Shown here: piece by piece, positions 23,400 through 35,029 of the stretch
How positions within the stretch are numbered: position 1 is the stretch's first letter
Layout: each line of letters starts with the position of its first letter
Assembly (NCBI RefSeq): GCF_000004195.4
Contig: NC_030678.2
Span: forward strand, 35,631,701 to 35,695,700
Reading direction: 5' to 3'
DNA from: Xenopus tropicalis
Taxonomy: Eukaryota; Chordata; Amphibia; Anura; Pipidae
DNA length: 64,000 bases
Position numbers and translations under genes: made by a program
The notes under the pieces: generated by a model
Told to the model about the DNA's origin: nothing
Databases searched by the model: none
What the model saw: only the letters and a program-made list of their open reading frames with translations

Positions 23400-24060
23400 A
23401 AATGCACAGTCGCTGGGCAAAGCAGCCTCATAGAAGCCAGGGACGATCCTCGCATTTGTAATGCAGCTGCCAAGGGGCTTGTGGTTAACCCTTCCAGGGC
23501 CACTGCCTGCATTTTGTTCGACAGCCGTTGCTTGTCTCTCTGCAGAATTCCATTTCTGGGACTTTGATCTTTCTAGAAGGCTTCCGTTCTTCTAGATCTC
23601 ACATGAGACATATTAACTGCTGACTGAGATATTATGCCAGCGTTACGGCGGGGTGGTCAATAACATTTCCAGCTGTGATTTATTTCCACCCTTGCCGTGT
23701 CCCATAACGTGGCAATGACCCTCCGAGGGCAGCCGTTGCCTTTTCTTGTTTTTATAGGGGCCCTTTATATCGCTTATAAAAAATATGTTTTTTTGAGCAT
23801 CAAGCTTGATGGCTTGTGTCCTATGTGTTTATGTACAGCAAAAGAAACAAATGCACGGTGACAATTTGTCACTGAAGCCTCCTGTTATGGAGAATGCCAT
23901 ACCCAGCTCCCACCGGCAGCTGAGACTCAACAGTCTATTAATAGCACGGTTCAGTTTGTATCTTATTTTCTGGCAATCCTGGTTCCTAAATAGATGTGAA
24001 CAAGTCTTGTGCACGTGCCTCCTTCCAGGCGCTCGCTGAGCTGCTGTGTCCCTGTTTTCC
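23400..24060. promoter_or_regulatory. candidate conserved regulatory element cluster 4
   Basis: This repeat-free stretch has more CpG than its surroundings (23636-23735: cagcgttacggcggggtgg, gccgtgtcccataacgtgg). Other words include gatcctcgcatttgtaatg and agctgtgatttatttccacc. Open frames on both strands at 23806-24039 have no known domain. Function is inferred. Confidence 0.35.
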
Positions 24061-26515
24061 TTATCTCCCTCTACCTGCCCGAATGGTTATGTAAGAGGGA
24101 CACAAAGGTCTTCATTTAGATTCCAGCTCTTCCTTAAGCTGACCATGTGTCTCTAAAGCACAGAGGCATTGTTCCACAAATCTCCATTCCTCTTTGCAGA
24201 GCTAAGCAATAGGCACAGAAGAGAGACGGCAAATTAGAGTAGAAAGCCTTATGTTTTGTGCCTTTTGACTTGGGAAAAAATGGCCTGGCTTCTGATTTGT
24301 GAAGAATGTAAAATAAAAAGGGGTTGAGACAGATGTCCTCTTTATAAGAACTTTCCTGCAGATTGTGTTATTGCTTATCTCATAGCTTCACAATGAAAAG
24401 GGTCAGGGGCATAACAATAGACAGCGGCTGCTGCAGGGCCCAATGGGGTTTTTGATTAATTCACAATATCACTATATCTTAGTGAAAACTGTTCCAAGGT
24501 TTGGAGCGCCCTAGAAAGATCCCTGTAACTTCTAGTTACATAACTGCAAAGGATACATCCACAAATGTGTGACAATATTGGCAATAAACTCACACAGTTA
24601 TGTCCATTTACTCCCCCTGATCTGCTCACATTCAACAGAAAATCTTGCCCCTTAAGGATTGGCAATTCAGGACTGTTGTGCCTAAATGGGCCATTAGAAA
24701 GTATGCATCCAAACAGGGTAGAAGGCAAGACATCTTCTAGCTGGGTTATAAAAAAAATGATTCATTGCCTTCAGTCATATCCAATGTGGACCCTCAAGTT
24801 GTTGTTGAGGGTTCCAACACCCAAATACCACCAACAGTCTCAATATCCCTGCTGTAAAGTGCGGGTGCATTAACAAGAATAGAAACTGCTGCAGGTCACT
24901 TAAAGCTCAGGTCATAGTATAAAGCTGGACATACTGTACACTTTAAGATCCACTCATTTGGCTGAACCAAATCAGCATGAACTGATCATTTGATCCCTGA
25001 GCCTGATTGCCTGACAGTTAGCACCAAGAATATGACTTGTGATGATCAGTAGCAGAAAACCGGGGCTTAAGATACCATTTTATACTTAATGGGAACTGCA
25101 CCCATGCACAAGAAGCACAAAGCATCAAGGAGCTGCCCCATGGGTTTGATTTTGCCCTGCAACAAAGATTACGAAAGGGCAGTTATAACTCAAAGAGAAA
25201 AAAGCTGAATTAAATCACAGTGAACAAAACAAATATGCCAAAAGGATAAGATGGAAAACTGAATCTGTTTGAAGAGACAAGTGATTTGTAGTGACAGCAA
25301 CTTTCATTAACCAGTCAGGAGTTGATTTTCATAAGAGAGGATTAGAATATTCCGGGAGAAGTTATCCTCGCGTATATGCTACAGTGATACAAAGATGCCA
25401 GGCGGTGATAGTCCTGTGAATTGAACATTGCAGAACACCGTGATGGGAATATATCATATAGAGACAGCTCAGTGAACACAATTTGCTGTAGTTTAGACGG
25501 GAGGAAAGACAATTTTATTAGAAAAAAATAGGAAACAATGATAAGTTTATATTTCAACAACGTTAACAGAGGGTGATATTTTAGGGGAATACATTTCTGA
25601 AAGCAATTTAGTCATTAAAGAGTGCCAACAGGGTAATAAGATACTTTCTACATACTGTATGTGAACAATAGTTCCTGGCAATGAATGTCATCGGCTGTGT
25701 TGTGAACATGGATTAGAAAGGCCCTGCTGGGTATTAGAATACTAACATAATTCAACTTTAGTTTTTGCATTGTTCTATTTATATTGCTGCTGTTTTGGAT
25801 TATTTCATTGAGTAAGATGGAGAACTCCCAAGAGTTCTGTGTTGTGTTGGTATCAACAGGCTGTGTTCTAAAGGAGACCTGTACTTGTATACTTACATGG
25901 TATTTAATGAATTATGGGGCAAGCTAAGCCTCCCTAAGACTTTATTACTCTGTGGAGAAAAAGAACCCCAGAAAGCAAAGTCTATTAGACCTAATAAGAA
26001 AGATCTTCTAAACAGAATAGAATCAATTCACTACAAGACCAACAACTGCCACCTTAGTGTCATCATAGAATGAATTGTAAATGCAGTTAATAATCTCTCT
26101 ACATAGTGTAAAGTTCACTGTATAACAGGTTCAGTATACAGAGACAACATGGTTTAGCAGTTATTCCTTCTTCAAGCCTATGAAGCAGAGATACATACAT
26201 AGCATTTAAGACTTGTGTGGATGTGCCCAGACTGACACAAGGGTTTGCGATAGTGACCAAAGTTAACCTGCATCAATGACACATTCATTCCAATATCATC
26301 CACATTTGATACCAAATAAAGAAATGTACAGGTTATTTGGGCTATTAAGGGAAGCTGAATCTTTCATGCCATTTCTGGCCAATACTAAGTGGTGTAATAA
26401 TAGAGGAATCAGATTTTGCAGTTGCAGGTGGGCCCAGACCTGCTTCCTCTATTGTTACATATAAATCCCCACTCACTGTTGGCTCTTAGGTAGGAGAGAG
26501 GATGGGGAATGCGGA
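24061..26515. other. non-coding; MITE fragments
   Basis: Bases 24408-24450 and 26391-26440 hold fragments of the repeat also seen at 606-655. A worn AAAGGTGGCC-type MITE fragment starts near 24921. The stretch 25200-26380 is AT-rich and unique. No exon is supported. Confidence 0.45.
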
Positions 26516-26518
26516 TTA

Positions 26519-26764
26519 AGGCTAATGTTAGTCCCACAGATCGTTTTAGTCGCTCGCAATGATCTCTGCTACGACACGTGACTAATCGCTCCGAAATGCC
26601 TTTCCACCGGCAACAAAGGCAATCACAGGTGAAAAGGCCAACACATCACTTTGGACTTCTGTAGTTGCGCAAAGTTTTCTCTTGCAGGCAACTTTGCGCA
26701 ACTTCAGAAAACCGAAGTGACATGTAGGATAGAAAAAATCTAACCTCTGTGTGGGACATCAACC
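26519..26764. mobile_element. PIF/Harbinger-like MITE with TTA target duplication
   Basis: The element is flanked by TTA at 26516-26518 and 26765-26767. The left end (aggctaatgttagtcccaca) is roughly inverse to the right end (tgtgtgggacatcaacc). Near the middle, 26656-26707 is a strong hairpin: gttgcgcaaagtt, a 12-base loop, aactttgcgcaac. Related, better preserved elements are at 33034-33248 and 43829-44084. Confidence 0.75.
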
Positions 26765-26767
26765 TTA

Positions 26768-27593
26768 TAGGCAAGGGAAAAAGGAAAAAGGGAGCCAGGT
26801 AGGGTTTGTTACTCTACATATTACAGTTGGCGTACTTGTCCCAAATGAGCAAAAAACAATAGAAATTTGGACATATAAATGCTAAAATCCAATGGTATTT
26901 TCAAGCCAGCCTGATCTATATATAGCAGAGACATGGACAGATCAGTCCGCAGTGCCCATACAGGGACCAATAAGCTGCTGACAATATGAAGCTGTTATGC
27001 CCAGCTTAATTATAACCACTGATTTACATATCTCTAAGACAAAATTAAAGGCTTGTTGATCTAAGTAAAATCTATGTAGCTGCCTTTGTAAGGGAACTGT
27101 GTAACTATAAGATCAATACTGTGATACTGGTGGGGATGTTTTATATTAATAAAAGACACTGCCCTAAGCAAGCCCCCTCACCTGCCCCCTACACTGCCAA
27201 TTGGCACATGAGCAATACAGTCTTCCTCCCCTCAGCTCTGCCACCAGAATTTGCATCAGGATTCTGCCAGTGGGCTGGGGTGTGACAAAATTAGAAAATC
27301 CCATGGGCAAGCCTTCTGGGGCTGCCGCTCTAGACATGGGCCCTTGGATGCCAATATATAAATTATGACTCTGGGACTTAACATGTTTTGTTGAAAGCCT
27401 CACATGGGTTTCCTTTGGGTAATTCAGTTTCCTCCCACTCTTCTGCAACATTAATGCAGTTTGCTGATGGAACTTGTTGGTGAGTCTGTAGGATCCAGTG
27501 AGACAAGGACTTAAATGAATGATAAACGATTCCTGTAAAGGCCTGCATAATACTATAAATCGGGCAAATATAAATAAAGGATAGTGATGAGTG
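26768..27593. other. non-coding; decayed repeats
   Basis: Bases 27170-27372 (ctgccactagg-type text, ccaatatataaattatgac) resemble the hAT family at 29382. Bases 27395-27590 (catgggtttcctttgggtaa, ttcagtttcctcccac, ... aatataaataaagg) match the vertebrate repeat tail whose inverse lies at 14880. The minus-strand frame 27164-27610 (148 codons) is made of these repeats. Confidence 0.5.
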
Positions 27594-27812
27594 AATCTGT
27601 TCCGTTTCACTTTGCCTTAAAATTCTCAAATCTTTGAAGAGGTTCGCGGAACAGCGGAAAAACTAAAATCTTGCATGTGAAAAAAAAGCTTCTTTTCAAT
27701 GCTGGCGACAATTATTTGCGCATTTTCCCGCACGTTTTGTGAAATAATCCACCAATGCCGAAACACAGCAATTCGCCACAAATCCATCCTGCCAAAATAT
27801 TTCGCCCATCAC
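27594..27812. mobile_element. MITE, GTGATGAG ends, copy 1
   Basis: It begins gtgatgagtgaatctg and ends tttcgcccatcac, inverse ends (gtgatgRgcgaa). The middle carries gcggaacagcgg, ttgcgcattttcccgc and gccgaaacacagcaattcgcc, typical of a CpG-rich Xenopus family. A second copy starts at 48921. Both are preceded by ata. Confidence 0.75.
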
Positions 27813-29194
27813 ATAATCTTACATTTTTGCCTTATTTTACATTTTCCTGGATTTCAGAACATTTTTTCTGGTCCCCTGGAAAATGTAAAATGGGGGTTCT
27901 ACTGTAATGTAAGGGTTAACGGATAATTTTTGACATTTAATGGTTTTCCTTCACCCTTTAATCCAAGGTAAAGGAATAATAAAGCATAATTTATATCCCT
28001 TGCTATAATTAAATATATTCAGTCAGCTTTCCTCATAGATTAAAAACCCTCAGTGTTAATCCAAAAGCCCTCTGTACCATTGGCCAGAGTAATATATATA
28101 TATATATATATATGAGCAGTTGGGCTTTAAAACTGATACAGTGAGGGCCTGCATTTTCTAGGCTATTTTTAGGAATGCCCTAGTGAGTAAAGAGTCTCAG
28201 GGAATTGCAATTTATCTCTGTAAACCCTGTCCAACTTAAGGAAAAATTGCTGGCGCGGCAGAATTTCTCTGAATGCAAGCAGGGCTAGTATCCCTGTGGT
28301 TTAAGGCTGCCACCACCAGCGTCTCAAGTAAAAGACATTGTTGAAACAGTTTTTATTTTTAACTTGAAGGAGGTCGCTTATTTCTTTAGAAACAGATAAG
28401 CTTCGTGGAAGGAGCCCCTGAGCCGTCGGCTTCTTTTGTAAGGGCAATAAGTCATTTGTATTCTGTCACAAACGGTATCGCTACAAAATATGCAGGCTCT
28501 TTATTAAATCATAAAAATATATCAGTTCATTGGAACACTGATGTTAATAAAAGTGTAGCAGACACTTATGAAGGCATATTCCTTTATGTGTCTCATTACA
28601 TATGTATGTGGTCAGTCTGTAAATGCGCAGTAGATTAAAACAGTACTTTAAATGGTTTTTCCGGCCCCAATTAGTTCCATTCACTATTCATGACCGAATA
28701 GAAAGCGCTGGAGGAAGACTAGACAAGATATATTGGTTTGTACTAGAAAGCAGTGACTTGGGGGCAGTGCACTCCAGGAGTTCCAATGGCCTTGATCCTA
28801 TAAGGGAAATCCCTGGCGATCGAAGGGCCACAGTGGTGTTGGGACTTCAAGTGCAACATAATCTAGGCAGTGGCAGATTGACCGTCCTTATAATGTATCA
28901 TATGATGTTGACTATGGCACAAGGAGAGAGTTTTATATGAGAGTATTTTGCACTCTCTGCACTAAGCTCCCCTGGTTGGCATCTGCCATTGTCATTGGCT
29001 CTCCATAATGAATAGGGATTCATTTTAATTGAATTTCCTTACTTTTCTTGATTATAAGTAGTGACTGATGTATGTATGTATAATTCTAATAAATCACCAA
29101 TGAATATGCAGCTCTATGTAATTTTACAATACAAAAAAGTACAGGAAGGACAAGCAATATAATACATAATAAATAAGTACAAATATGCAGACAT
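27813..29194. other. non-coding; (TA)n and one low-repeat stretch
   Basis: A (TA)n run is at 28092-28112. The 28320-28560 part is repeat-free and may be a weak conserved element. The frame 28623-28940 (105 codons) has no known domain. Confidence 0.4.
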
Positions 29195-29330
29195 TACCCC
29201 CCATATGTAATAAAAGGCACTAAATTTGCCCAGGTGCTGTGACCATTAGAAACCAATAAAATGCTTCTAAACAGGTGACCAATACATGCTATCTGCTGTA
29301 GCAAACTTTGCACTTTTTATTACATAACCC
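29195..29330. mobile_element. MITE, atgtaataaaaggcact ends, copy 1
   Basis: The left end ccatatgtaataaaaggcac is inverse to the right end gcactttttattacataa. The body has the pair caaccaat/attggttg in better copies. Further copies are at 49241-49365 and 54557-54720, with a distant relative at 61909-62070. Confidence 0.8.
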
Positions 29331-29381
29331 AAGTGCCATTTGCTAAAAGACACAATAGGAAGGAGGACCCTACCCGATAGA

Positions 29382-29814
29382 CAGGGCCATTTTAATAAAT
29401 AGGTACAAGGGGCAATTGCCCAGGGCCCACCATGAAACCTTTAAACTGCTATAACTTTTGACTGAACTACTGTAGAAATGGCAGACCCCTGGTTTTAATT
29501 AGCTGGAAGAGCTCAACATATCTGTTCACTTTAATTTTCTATTAACAAATGCTCCTTAGGGATTTTTAAAAAAAATATATATTTACAGATATTTGTGATT
29601 ATGAATTATGTTCCTGCAATGCTGTTGGTTCAGGACAGCGCGCCTGGTCTCATGTCTCCAGCTACTAACTATAGGCTACTTCTTTATTTCCTGCCTTAAC
29701 AGATTAAAGTTCTCCTGCTTGAGAGTAGTCCTTTTACAAATATATTGGGGTATCTGTGGGGCCACACAAATAGGATCTCTGCCATGGGCCCACTAGTACC
29801 TTAATGTGGCCCTG
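29382..29814. mobile_element. hAT-like MITE with 8-bp target duplication
   Basis: The ends are cagggccattttaataaa and ttaatgtggccctg. The flanks ccgataga (29374-29381) and cccataga (29815-29822) agree at 7 of 8 positions. Sub-terminal gcccagggcccaccatg and catgggcccactagtacc are also inverse. Fragments of the family occur near 16690 and 27270. Confidence 0.85.
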
Positions 29815-29822
29815 CCCATAGA

Positions 29823-30473
29823 CCTTACAATCTATGCAACATCGGTTGTTATCCCCTGAACTCAAAATTGTAAGCTGTCTGCCTCTTTTTTCTCCCTCAA
29901 ACAAATTAAGCTGGAGAGCCTCACTATGTGATGTTTGTTGTTAGTCTAAAATGCCAACTAAATGCCAGCACAGTAGAATGGGTAAAGGGCAAATTGCTGC
30001 TATTGGGATTGCTTGCTTGCACCCTATTAAATTAAACCTACCCAGACATCAGAAATTGATTCCCAGAAGTTGCCAGTCAGCTAGGGTCATATCCAATAAA
30101 TAAAGTTGTGTGTGTTTTTCTAGAAGTCTGTCATTCAGGTTTTCATGGAAAGATTTACTGCATAGAATCCTCCCATCTTGGCGATGCAGAGAACATCCAT
30201 GGAGCCCCCACAAGTTTCAGATAAAAGCAATCACATTCAAGAAGTGATCTTTTTTGATGCTGAGTGCACACTTACCCATGGAACACAGAAAAGAACATCC
30301 AATAACAGGAAGAGTACAAAGGAAGGCATACAGAATGTTCATTGCAATAATACCTTTATTAGATGAGACTTATATACTGCACAGGGCTGAAATGGAGAAA
30401 TAGTTGACTTGTTATTTGGGTGAAGGGGACTCGATGCTATGCTGTAATAATCTTGTAATACTATAACACAGTA
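29823..30473. other. non-coding, nothing recognised
   Basis: Unique sequence with no supported exon. The short frame 30178-30366 has no known domain. Confidence 0.4.
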
Positions 30474-30766
30474 CAGGTATGGGACCTGTTATCCGGAATG
30501 CCTGGGGCCTGCAGTTTTCTGGATAAGGGGTCTTTCCATTACTTGGATCTCCATAGCTTACCGTAAGTCTGTAAATGTAAACATTAAATAAACTCAAAAG
30601 GGTTGTTTTTCTTCTAATAAGGATTAATTATATCTTATTTAGGATCAAGTACAATAGAAAAAGGAAAAAAAATGTTTAAATTTAGATTATTTGATCAAAA
30701 TGGAGTCTAACGGATATGGCCTTCCTGTAATTTGGAACTTTCTGAATAATTGGATCCCATACCCGT
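30474..30766 (+). mobile_element. CAGGTATGGGA-type MITE, near complete
   Basis: It starts caggtatgggacctgttatc and ends ggatcccatacccg, with TA on both sides (TA target duplication). Internal landmarks are gatctccatagctta, ttatatcttatttaggatca and atggagtctaacggatatgg. This is the most frequent element in the window, with at least nine copies or fragments. Confidence 0.9.
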
Positions 30767-31791
30767 ATAACCATGCTACATATGATTCTCAGGCTTCATA
30801 ATGAAGTGTGCTGTCCTCTCCCATTGAAATTACACAGACAGAGCAGGTTGCATAGGCAAAGCATAGAAACAACCTTGACTTTATCCATGGGGCCATTAAT
30901 GAGAGACCCTCTAGGAGAGATGCCCCTCCCACAGCACTGACGTATGACTGGGAAATCCTGGGAATGCTGCAGTTTCCTCCAGGCTATTTGGGAAGGTAGC
31001 TAGTTAAAAGCAATCCCACAATCGCAGTCACCTGTGATCATCTTTTCTCTTGAAAAGTAACCAACACAAAACATTCCAAATAAATCTACAGAAAATACAC
31101 AGAAAAAAAGTTCTTTCTCACTTCCTATCACACAGAGAGTGTTTCTCTAAACAAGCTGTTCAATAGCCAGCAATAACTTTTCCAATGGACAAAGACTGTA
31201 TAAGAAAAGCTTCTTGAGATTAAATCCATGATGCCAAGAATCAGCTGAGAGCACAAAAAAGCATGTCCAGAGTTGCAGTCGCAAATGATTTAGTGCGAGC
31301 ATGGAAAGAAAAGGACCCAGAAAGGACAGTGAGATAGTGGCGTCTATTTATCAAGGAGACTCTATTAAAGCCAAGCAGCGTGTGGGTGATTAACTATCCT
31401 GTCCTACTGCGCCTGCGTCCTAACTGAAAGTCCTACTGTCTTGTTAAGCTCTAGGTAAGATGTGGCTGTAGGAGACCTACAGTTTAACCCGAGGAAAGAC
31501 ATTGCAATGTAATGATAGCAACAGATAAAGTGATATACTCATCCTTTATGTACTAGTACTATAGTTCATACTTCTCTAAGGCCCAATCTTTTCCAGAAAG
31601 CCAGACACAGAGGAGATAAGCTCTTTGAAAATTGAATGTATTTGTTCCACAGACACAAGGTCTTGCACTCTCTACAATAACAGTCATTTAAAGGTTTTGC
31701 CTTCAATACAAGAAGTGTCCAGCCAGTGACCAGAAGCCAGATTATGGGCCTCAGACTGGACACCTTCAGTTTATTGAGTTTTTTAAGCACA
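30767..31791. other. non-coding, mostly unique
   Basis: No repeat is recognised in most of it and no exon is supported. The minus-strand frame 31566-32093 (175 codons) extends into the MITE at 31792 and is not gene-like. Confidence 0.4.
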
Positions 31792-32031
31792 CAGGGTCGG
31801 ATTGGGGTGTACAGGGCCCACCAGAGCTTCTGCCTCAGGGACCCCTGCATCCCCCAATGGCCCCGCTGCTTTAACACCCCCCCCCCCGCAGTGGCCCCCA
31901 CCACCCATCCGACCCCCTCCCCTGAGTGCACATAAGGTAAAATTACCTGCAGTGCATAGGGGGGGGAGACCGGGGATTGGATCTGGCCCATAGGGTTTTT
32001 TCCCAGTGCCCCAGGGGTCCGGTCCACCCTG
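31792..32031. mobile_element. hAT-like MITE, CAGGGTCGGA ends
   Basis: The ends cagggtcggattgg and ccggtccaccctg are inverse. The flanks taagcaca and atagcaga agree at 5 of 8 positions, a worn target duplication. The body is C/G-rich with a run of 10 C near 31877. The open frames at 31726-31993 are translations of it. Confidence 0.75.
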
Positions 32032-32053
32032 ATAGCAGACATTAATGTACTTA

Positions 32054-32600
32054 CAGGTAAAGGATCTGGAAACCTGTTATCCAGAAAGGGCATCTCCTAT
32101 AGACTGTGTTTTAATTAAATAATTCGAATGATTAAAAATGATTTCCCTTTTCTCTGTAATCAAAAAACAGTACCTTGTACTTAGATATATTTAAAGGTGT
32201 GGCTCACCTTTATGTTAACTTTTAGTAAGTTATAGAATGTTCTATTCATAGCAACTTTGCATTTGGCCCTGTTCTATTTATATTTCAGTCAATCATTTAA
32301 ACCATTGCCTGATTGCTAGGGTAAACAGGACCCTAGCAACCAGATAGCTGCTGAAATTCCAAACTGAAGAACCGATGAACAAAAAGCTAAATAACTAAAA
32401 AACCTCAAAAAATTAATTGCAAATTATCTCTGAATATCAGTGTCTACATCATATTAAAAGTTTATTTAAACGTGAACAACCTCTTAAATCCTTATTGGAA
32501 ACTACACAATCCTATTGGGTTTATTTAATGCTTTAATTACAGAAAGATGCATTAAGCAGAAAACCCCAGGTCCCAAGCGTTCCGGATAACAAGTCCCATA
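32054..32600 (+). mobile_element. CAGGTATGGGA-type MITE split by a T2 element
   Basis: The left part runs 32054-32190 (caggtaaaggatctgg ... cagtaccttgtacttagat). The right part runs 32488-32600 (ccttattggaaac ... caatcctattgggtttattt ... tccggataacaagtcccata). A T2 element sits between the two parts, so this MITE is the older one. The halves are not simply collinear with the 30474 copy, so some rearrangement also occurred. Confidence 0.75.
32191..32487. mobile_element. T2/Kolobok-like MITE, nested
   Basis: It begins ttaaaggtgtggctcacc and ends aacgtgaacaacctcttaa. The middle has the typical pair gattgctagggtaaacagg and accctagcaaccagatagct. It interrupts the MITE at 32054-32600. TTAA-type ends fit T2 target preference. 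Confidence 0.85.
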
Positions 32601-33033
32601 AATGAATGTAGTGTCATCTATAATACAGTTAATTTACATTCTTTTTCCGCTTGCATAGAGGTCCTTGTTATGGAGGTAGATGTGTGATGTGTGCCAGGTT
32701 ATTTTTTCTCTGCTAAAAATGATAAGTCAGCTAATGCTTTATATCACATTTTTATGGATGTATTGCTGTATTTGCATATCTACACCAGCATGGAGAGATC
32801 TGAAGTCTTATGAAGTCTTATGGTGGCCACGTTATGATCTTTCCTGCAACCAGTGGTCACATGGTCATACATAAGTAGCTCTATATAAGTAAAAACATAC
32901 ATACTGTACATACATACATACAAATACGCTGCATGGGCCAAGCAGTGCTTCCTGGTGCAGTCACAACTGTCAGATTTTTAAAGAGCAGCAGAAGTCTTGG
33001 CCTGTGGATAAGCCCCCTGTGGCACTAGTTTTA
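32601..33033. other. non-coding; (ACAT)n
   Basis: Bases 32890-32925 are a short ACAT microsatellite and 32799-32822 a small direct repeat (tgaagtctta). Nothing else is recognised. Confidence 0.5.
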
Positions 33034-33248
33034 GGGCAATAACACACGGAGAGATTAGTCGATGTTAGTCTCCTTTGGTTTTCTGAATTCTCACAAAATT
33101 GCCCCACAAAGAAACTTCAGGTGACTTTGGAAAGCTGAAGTAACACATATGTTTTCCTACTGGCAATTTACATTGTCGCCAGTAGGAAAGCATTCAGAGA
33201 TTAGTCGCCACTGCTAGAGGAGATTCATCTTTTTGTGTGTCATCGCCC
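33034..33248. mobile_element. PIF/Harbinger-like MITE with TTA target duplication
   Basis: TTA flanks lie at 33031-33033 and 33249-33251. The ends gggcaataacacacgg and tgtgtgtcatcgccc are inverse, with gagattagtcg sub-terminally. The internal motif ttacattgtcgccagtagga is shared with the 43829 element. Confidence 0.85.
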
Positions 33249-33251
33249 TTA

Positions 33252-34429
33252 TGGTACAGTTATAGTACAGGCAAGGGGGCAAGTACAGTGGGTGCACCTT
33301 ACAGAGATCCAGAAAAGCAAATCCAGGTCTCAGTGAGTTTATCATCTAAATAGATTATAAATAAAGCAAAAGGGGCATATCTAAGTAAATTCAGCAGATT
33401 TTTATAGAGCTGAATGGGGGGGGGGGGCAATGGTACACAAGGTAAACACAAGCAGATGCAGGAGCAAGACCATGAAAACCTGAATATTATTCAGAGTAGC
33501 ATATAATTGAAACAGAATGCTATGCTGTTACTTAAGGACAACCTTTATGTGCAATTAAGCCTGCAATAAACATGGGGGGATTGTAATTAAAAAACAAATT
33601 GCACAAATGAGAATAAAAGTTTGCATTTTATAATGTAATATTCTTTATTAGACTGTTATTGCCAGCTTGGTGGCATGCTGCCCCTAAAGTTCTGCCACCC
33701 TAGGCCTTGCCACAAACCCTTGCATCCTACAGTCCTACAGAACAACCAGGTCATACAAGTGCCCGGTATGATTGTAGCATACTTACCTATGGGTTAAAGG
33801 GTTGGATACTTATGGGTACCCTGACTGAACATTTTGATGGTGCAATAGAGGTTAAACAAGAAGATGGAGAAAGCGGCTAGAGCAAAGTGATGTCTGAATA
33901 GAGAGGGAGGGTGAGGAAGAGGTAGCAGAGGGTGTTTTGGGAGTTCTGTTGCAGAGGAATACTCAGGAGGGAGGAGGAGACGCCCAGGGAGTTTGGGCTA
34001 GTACTGCGATAGCAGTTTATATCAGGAGGTGTTTTTATTTCAGTGATGTGATGAGATGCAGCTTTTAATGAAGCAGAGAATGTAAGAGCCTTTAAATAAC
34101 CCAGTTATGTCAGAGACAGCAACTTTAGCTGGAGTGAGATAAATAATTACAGAGGTCTGTAGGGGTTGGAAGGAGAGGGGGTAGGTCCAACTGCGCACAA
34201 ACACACACCATACAGTCTGATACATCCACGGTAGGGGAAAACAGCACCGATGGAACACAAAGGCAAAGGCAGTGTTTCCATTCATTCTATAATAGCAGTA
34301 CAGGTATATGTGTACCACATGCTTTTGATGCATTGATGCTCATCCATGTATGGTGCAGTTTCATTGATTTAGGCTCTTTAGCTTTATTCCTGGCTGTTCT
34401 CCTCCTTGCTTTCCCCTCCTGTATCCACG
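33252..34429. other. non-coding
   Basis: A G run is at 33417-33427. A repeat fragment (ttctgccaccctaggccttg) lies near 33690. The part at 33840-34010 is purine-rich. No supported exon. Confidence 0.4.
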
Positions 34430-34668
34430 CTAACCCCAAGCTAAAACAGCGCAGCAGTGTACCTGGCCGACATCTTCTTTGCAGCTGAACAGTCTTCGGG
34501 TCTCCCTGCCGATAAGGACCCTGCTTGCACATGGGCAGTTTAAACAGCTTTTACTGCTACCTCCAACTGCGCATGTGCAAGCAGGGTCCTTATCCGAAGA
34601 CTGTTCAGTTGCAAAGAAGATGTCGGCGAGGTACACTGCTGCGCTACTCTGTTTTAGCTTGGGGTTAG
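34430..34668. mobile_element. large foldback (hairpin) element
   Basis: Arms of about 105 bp face each other across a loop of about 20 bp. The left landmark ctaaccccaagctaaaacag matches the right ctgttttagcttggggttag, and agctgaacagtcttcgg matches ccgaagactgttcagtt. A 10-base insertion (gtctccctgc) breaks the left arm. A stem this long could be transcribed into double-stranded RNA. Four short open frames on both strands are by-products. Confidence 0.9.
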
Positions 34669-34743
34669 TGATAGGGAAAGTGCAATAAGGGAGAGTTTAG
34701 GGTAGTCAAGGCAGTGATTAGTTTAAGGGGGCTTTTATAGGCC

Positions 34744-34756
34744 GGGGGGGGGGGGG
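34744..34756. repeat. poly-G run
   Basis: Thirteen consecutive G residues on the + strand. Confidence 0.95.
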
Positions 34757-34789
34757 ATAGTTCTCCTTTAATTCTTCCAAAAAAATATT

Positions 34790-34990
34790 ACAAAATGAAA
34801 TAAACCCAACAGGATAGTTTTGCAACCAATAAGGTATAATTATATCTTAGTTGGGATCAAGTACAAGGTACTGTTTTATTATTACAGAGAAAAAGTAAAA
34901 TTCATTATTTGCTTAAAATAGAGTATATGGCCTTCCTGTAATTAAGAGCTTTTTGGATAATGGGTTTCTGGATAATGGATCCCATACCTG
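34790..34990 (+). mobile_element. CAGGTATGGGA-type MITE, 5'-truncated
   Basis: It begins inside the element (aaataaacccaacagg) and runs to the right end, ggatcccatacctg. The internal landmark ttatatcttagttgggatca is clear. Confidence 0.85.
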
Positions 34991-35029
34991 CACAAGCCAA
35001 AGACACAGGGAGATTAGGGAGTTAGATGC

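Noticed and set aside
26656..26707. stand-alone microRNA gene
   Set aside because: The stem-loop lies inside a transposon with TTA duplications; without small-RNA data a miRNA call is not supported.
31566..32093. 175-codon minus-strand open frame
   Set aside because: Most of it is the MITE at 31792-32031 and the start of the next MITE.
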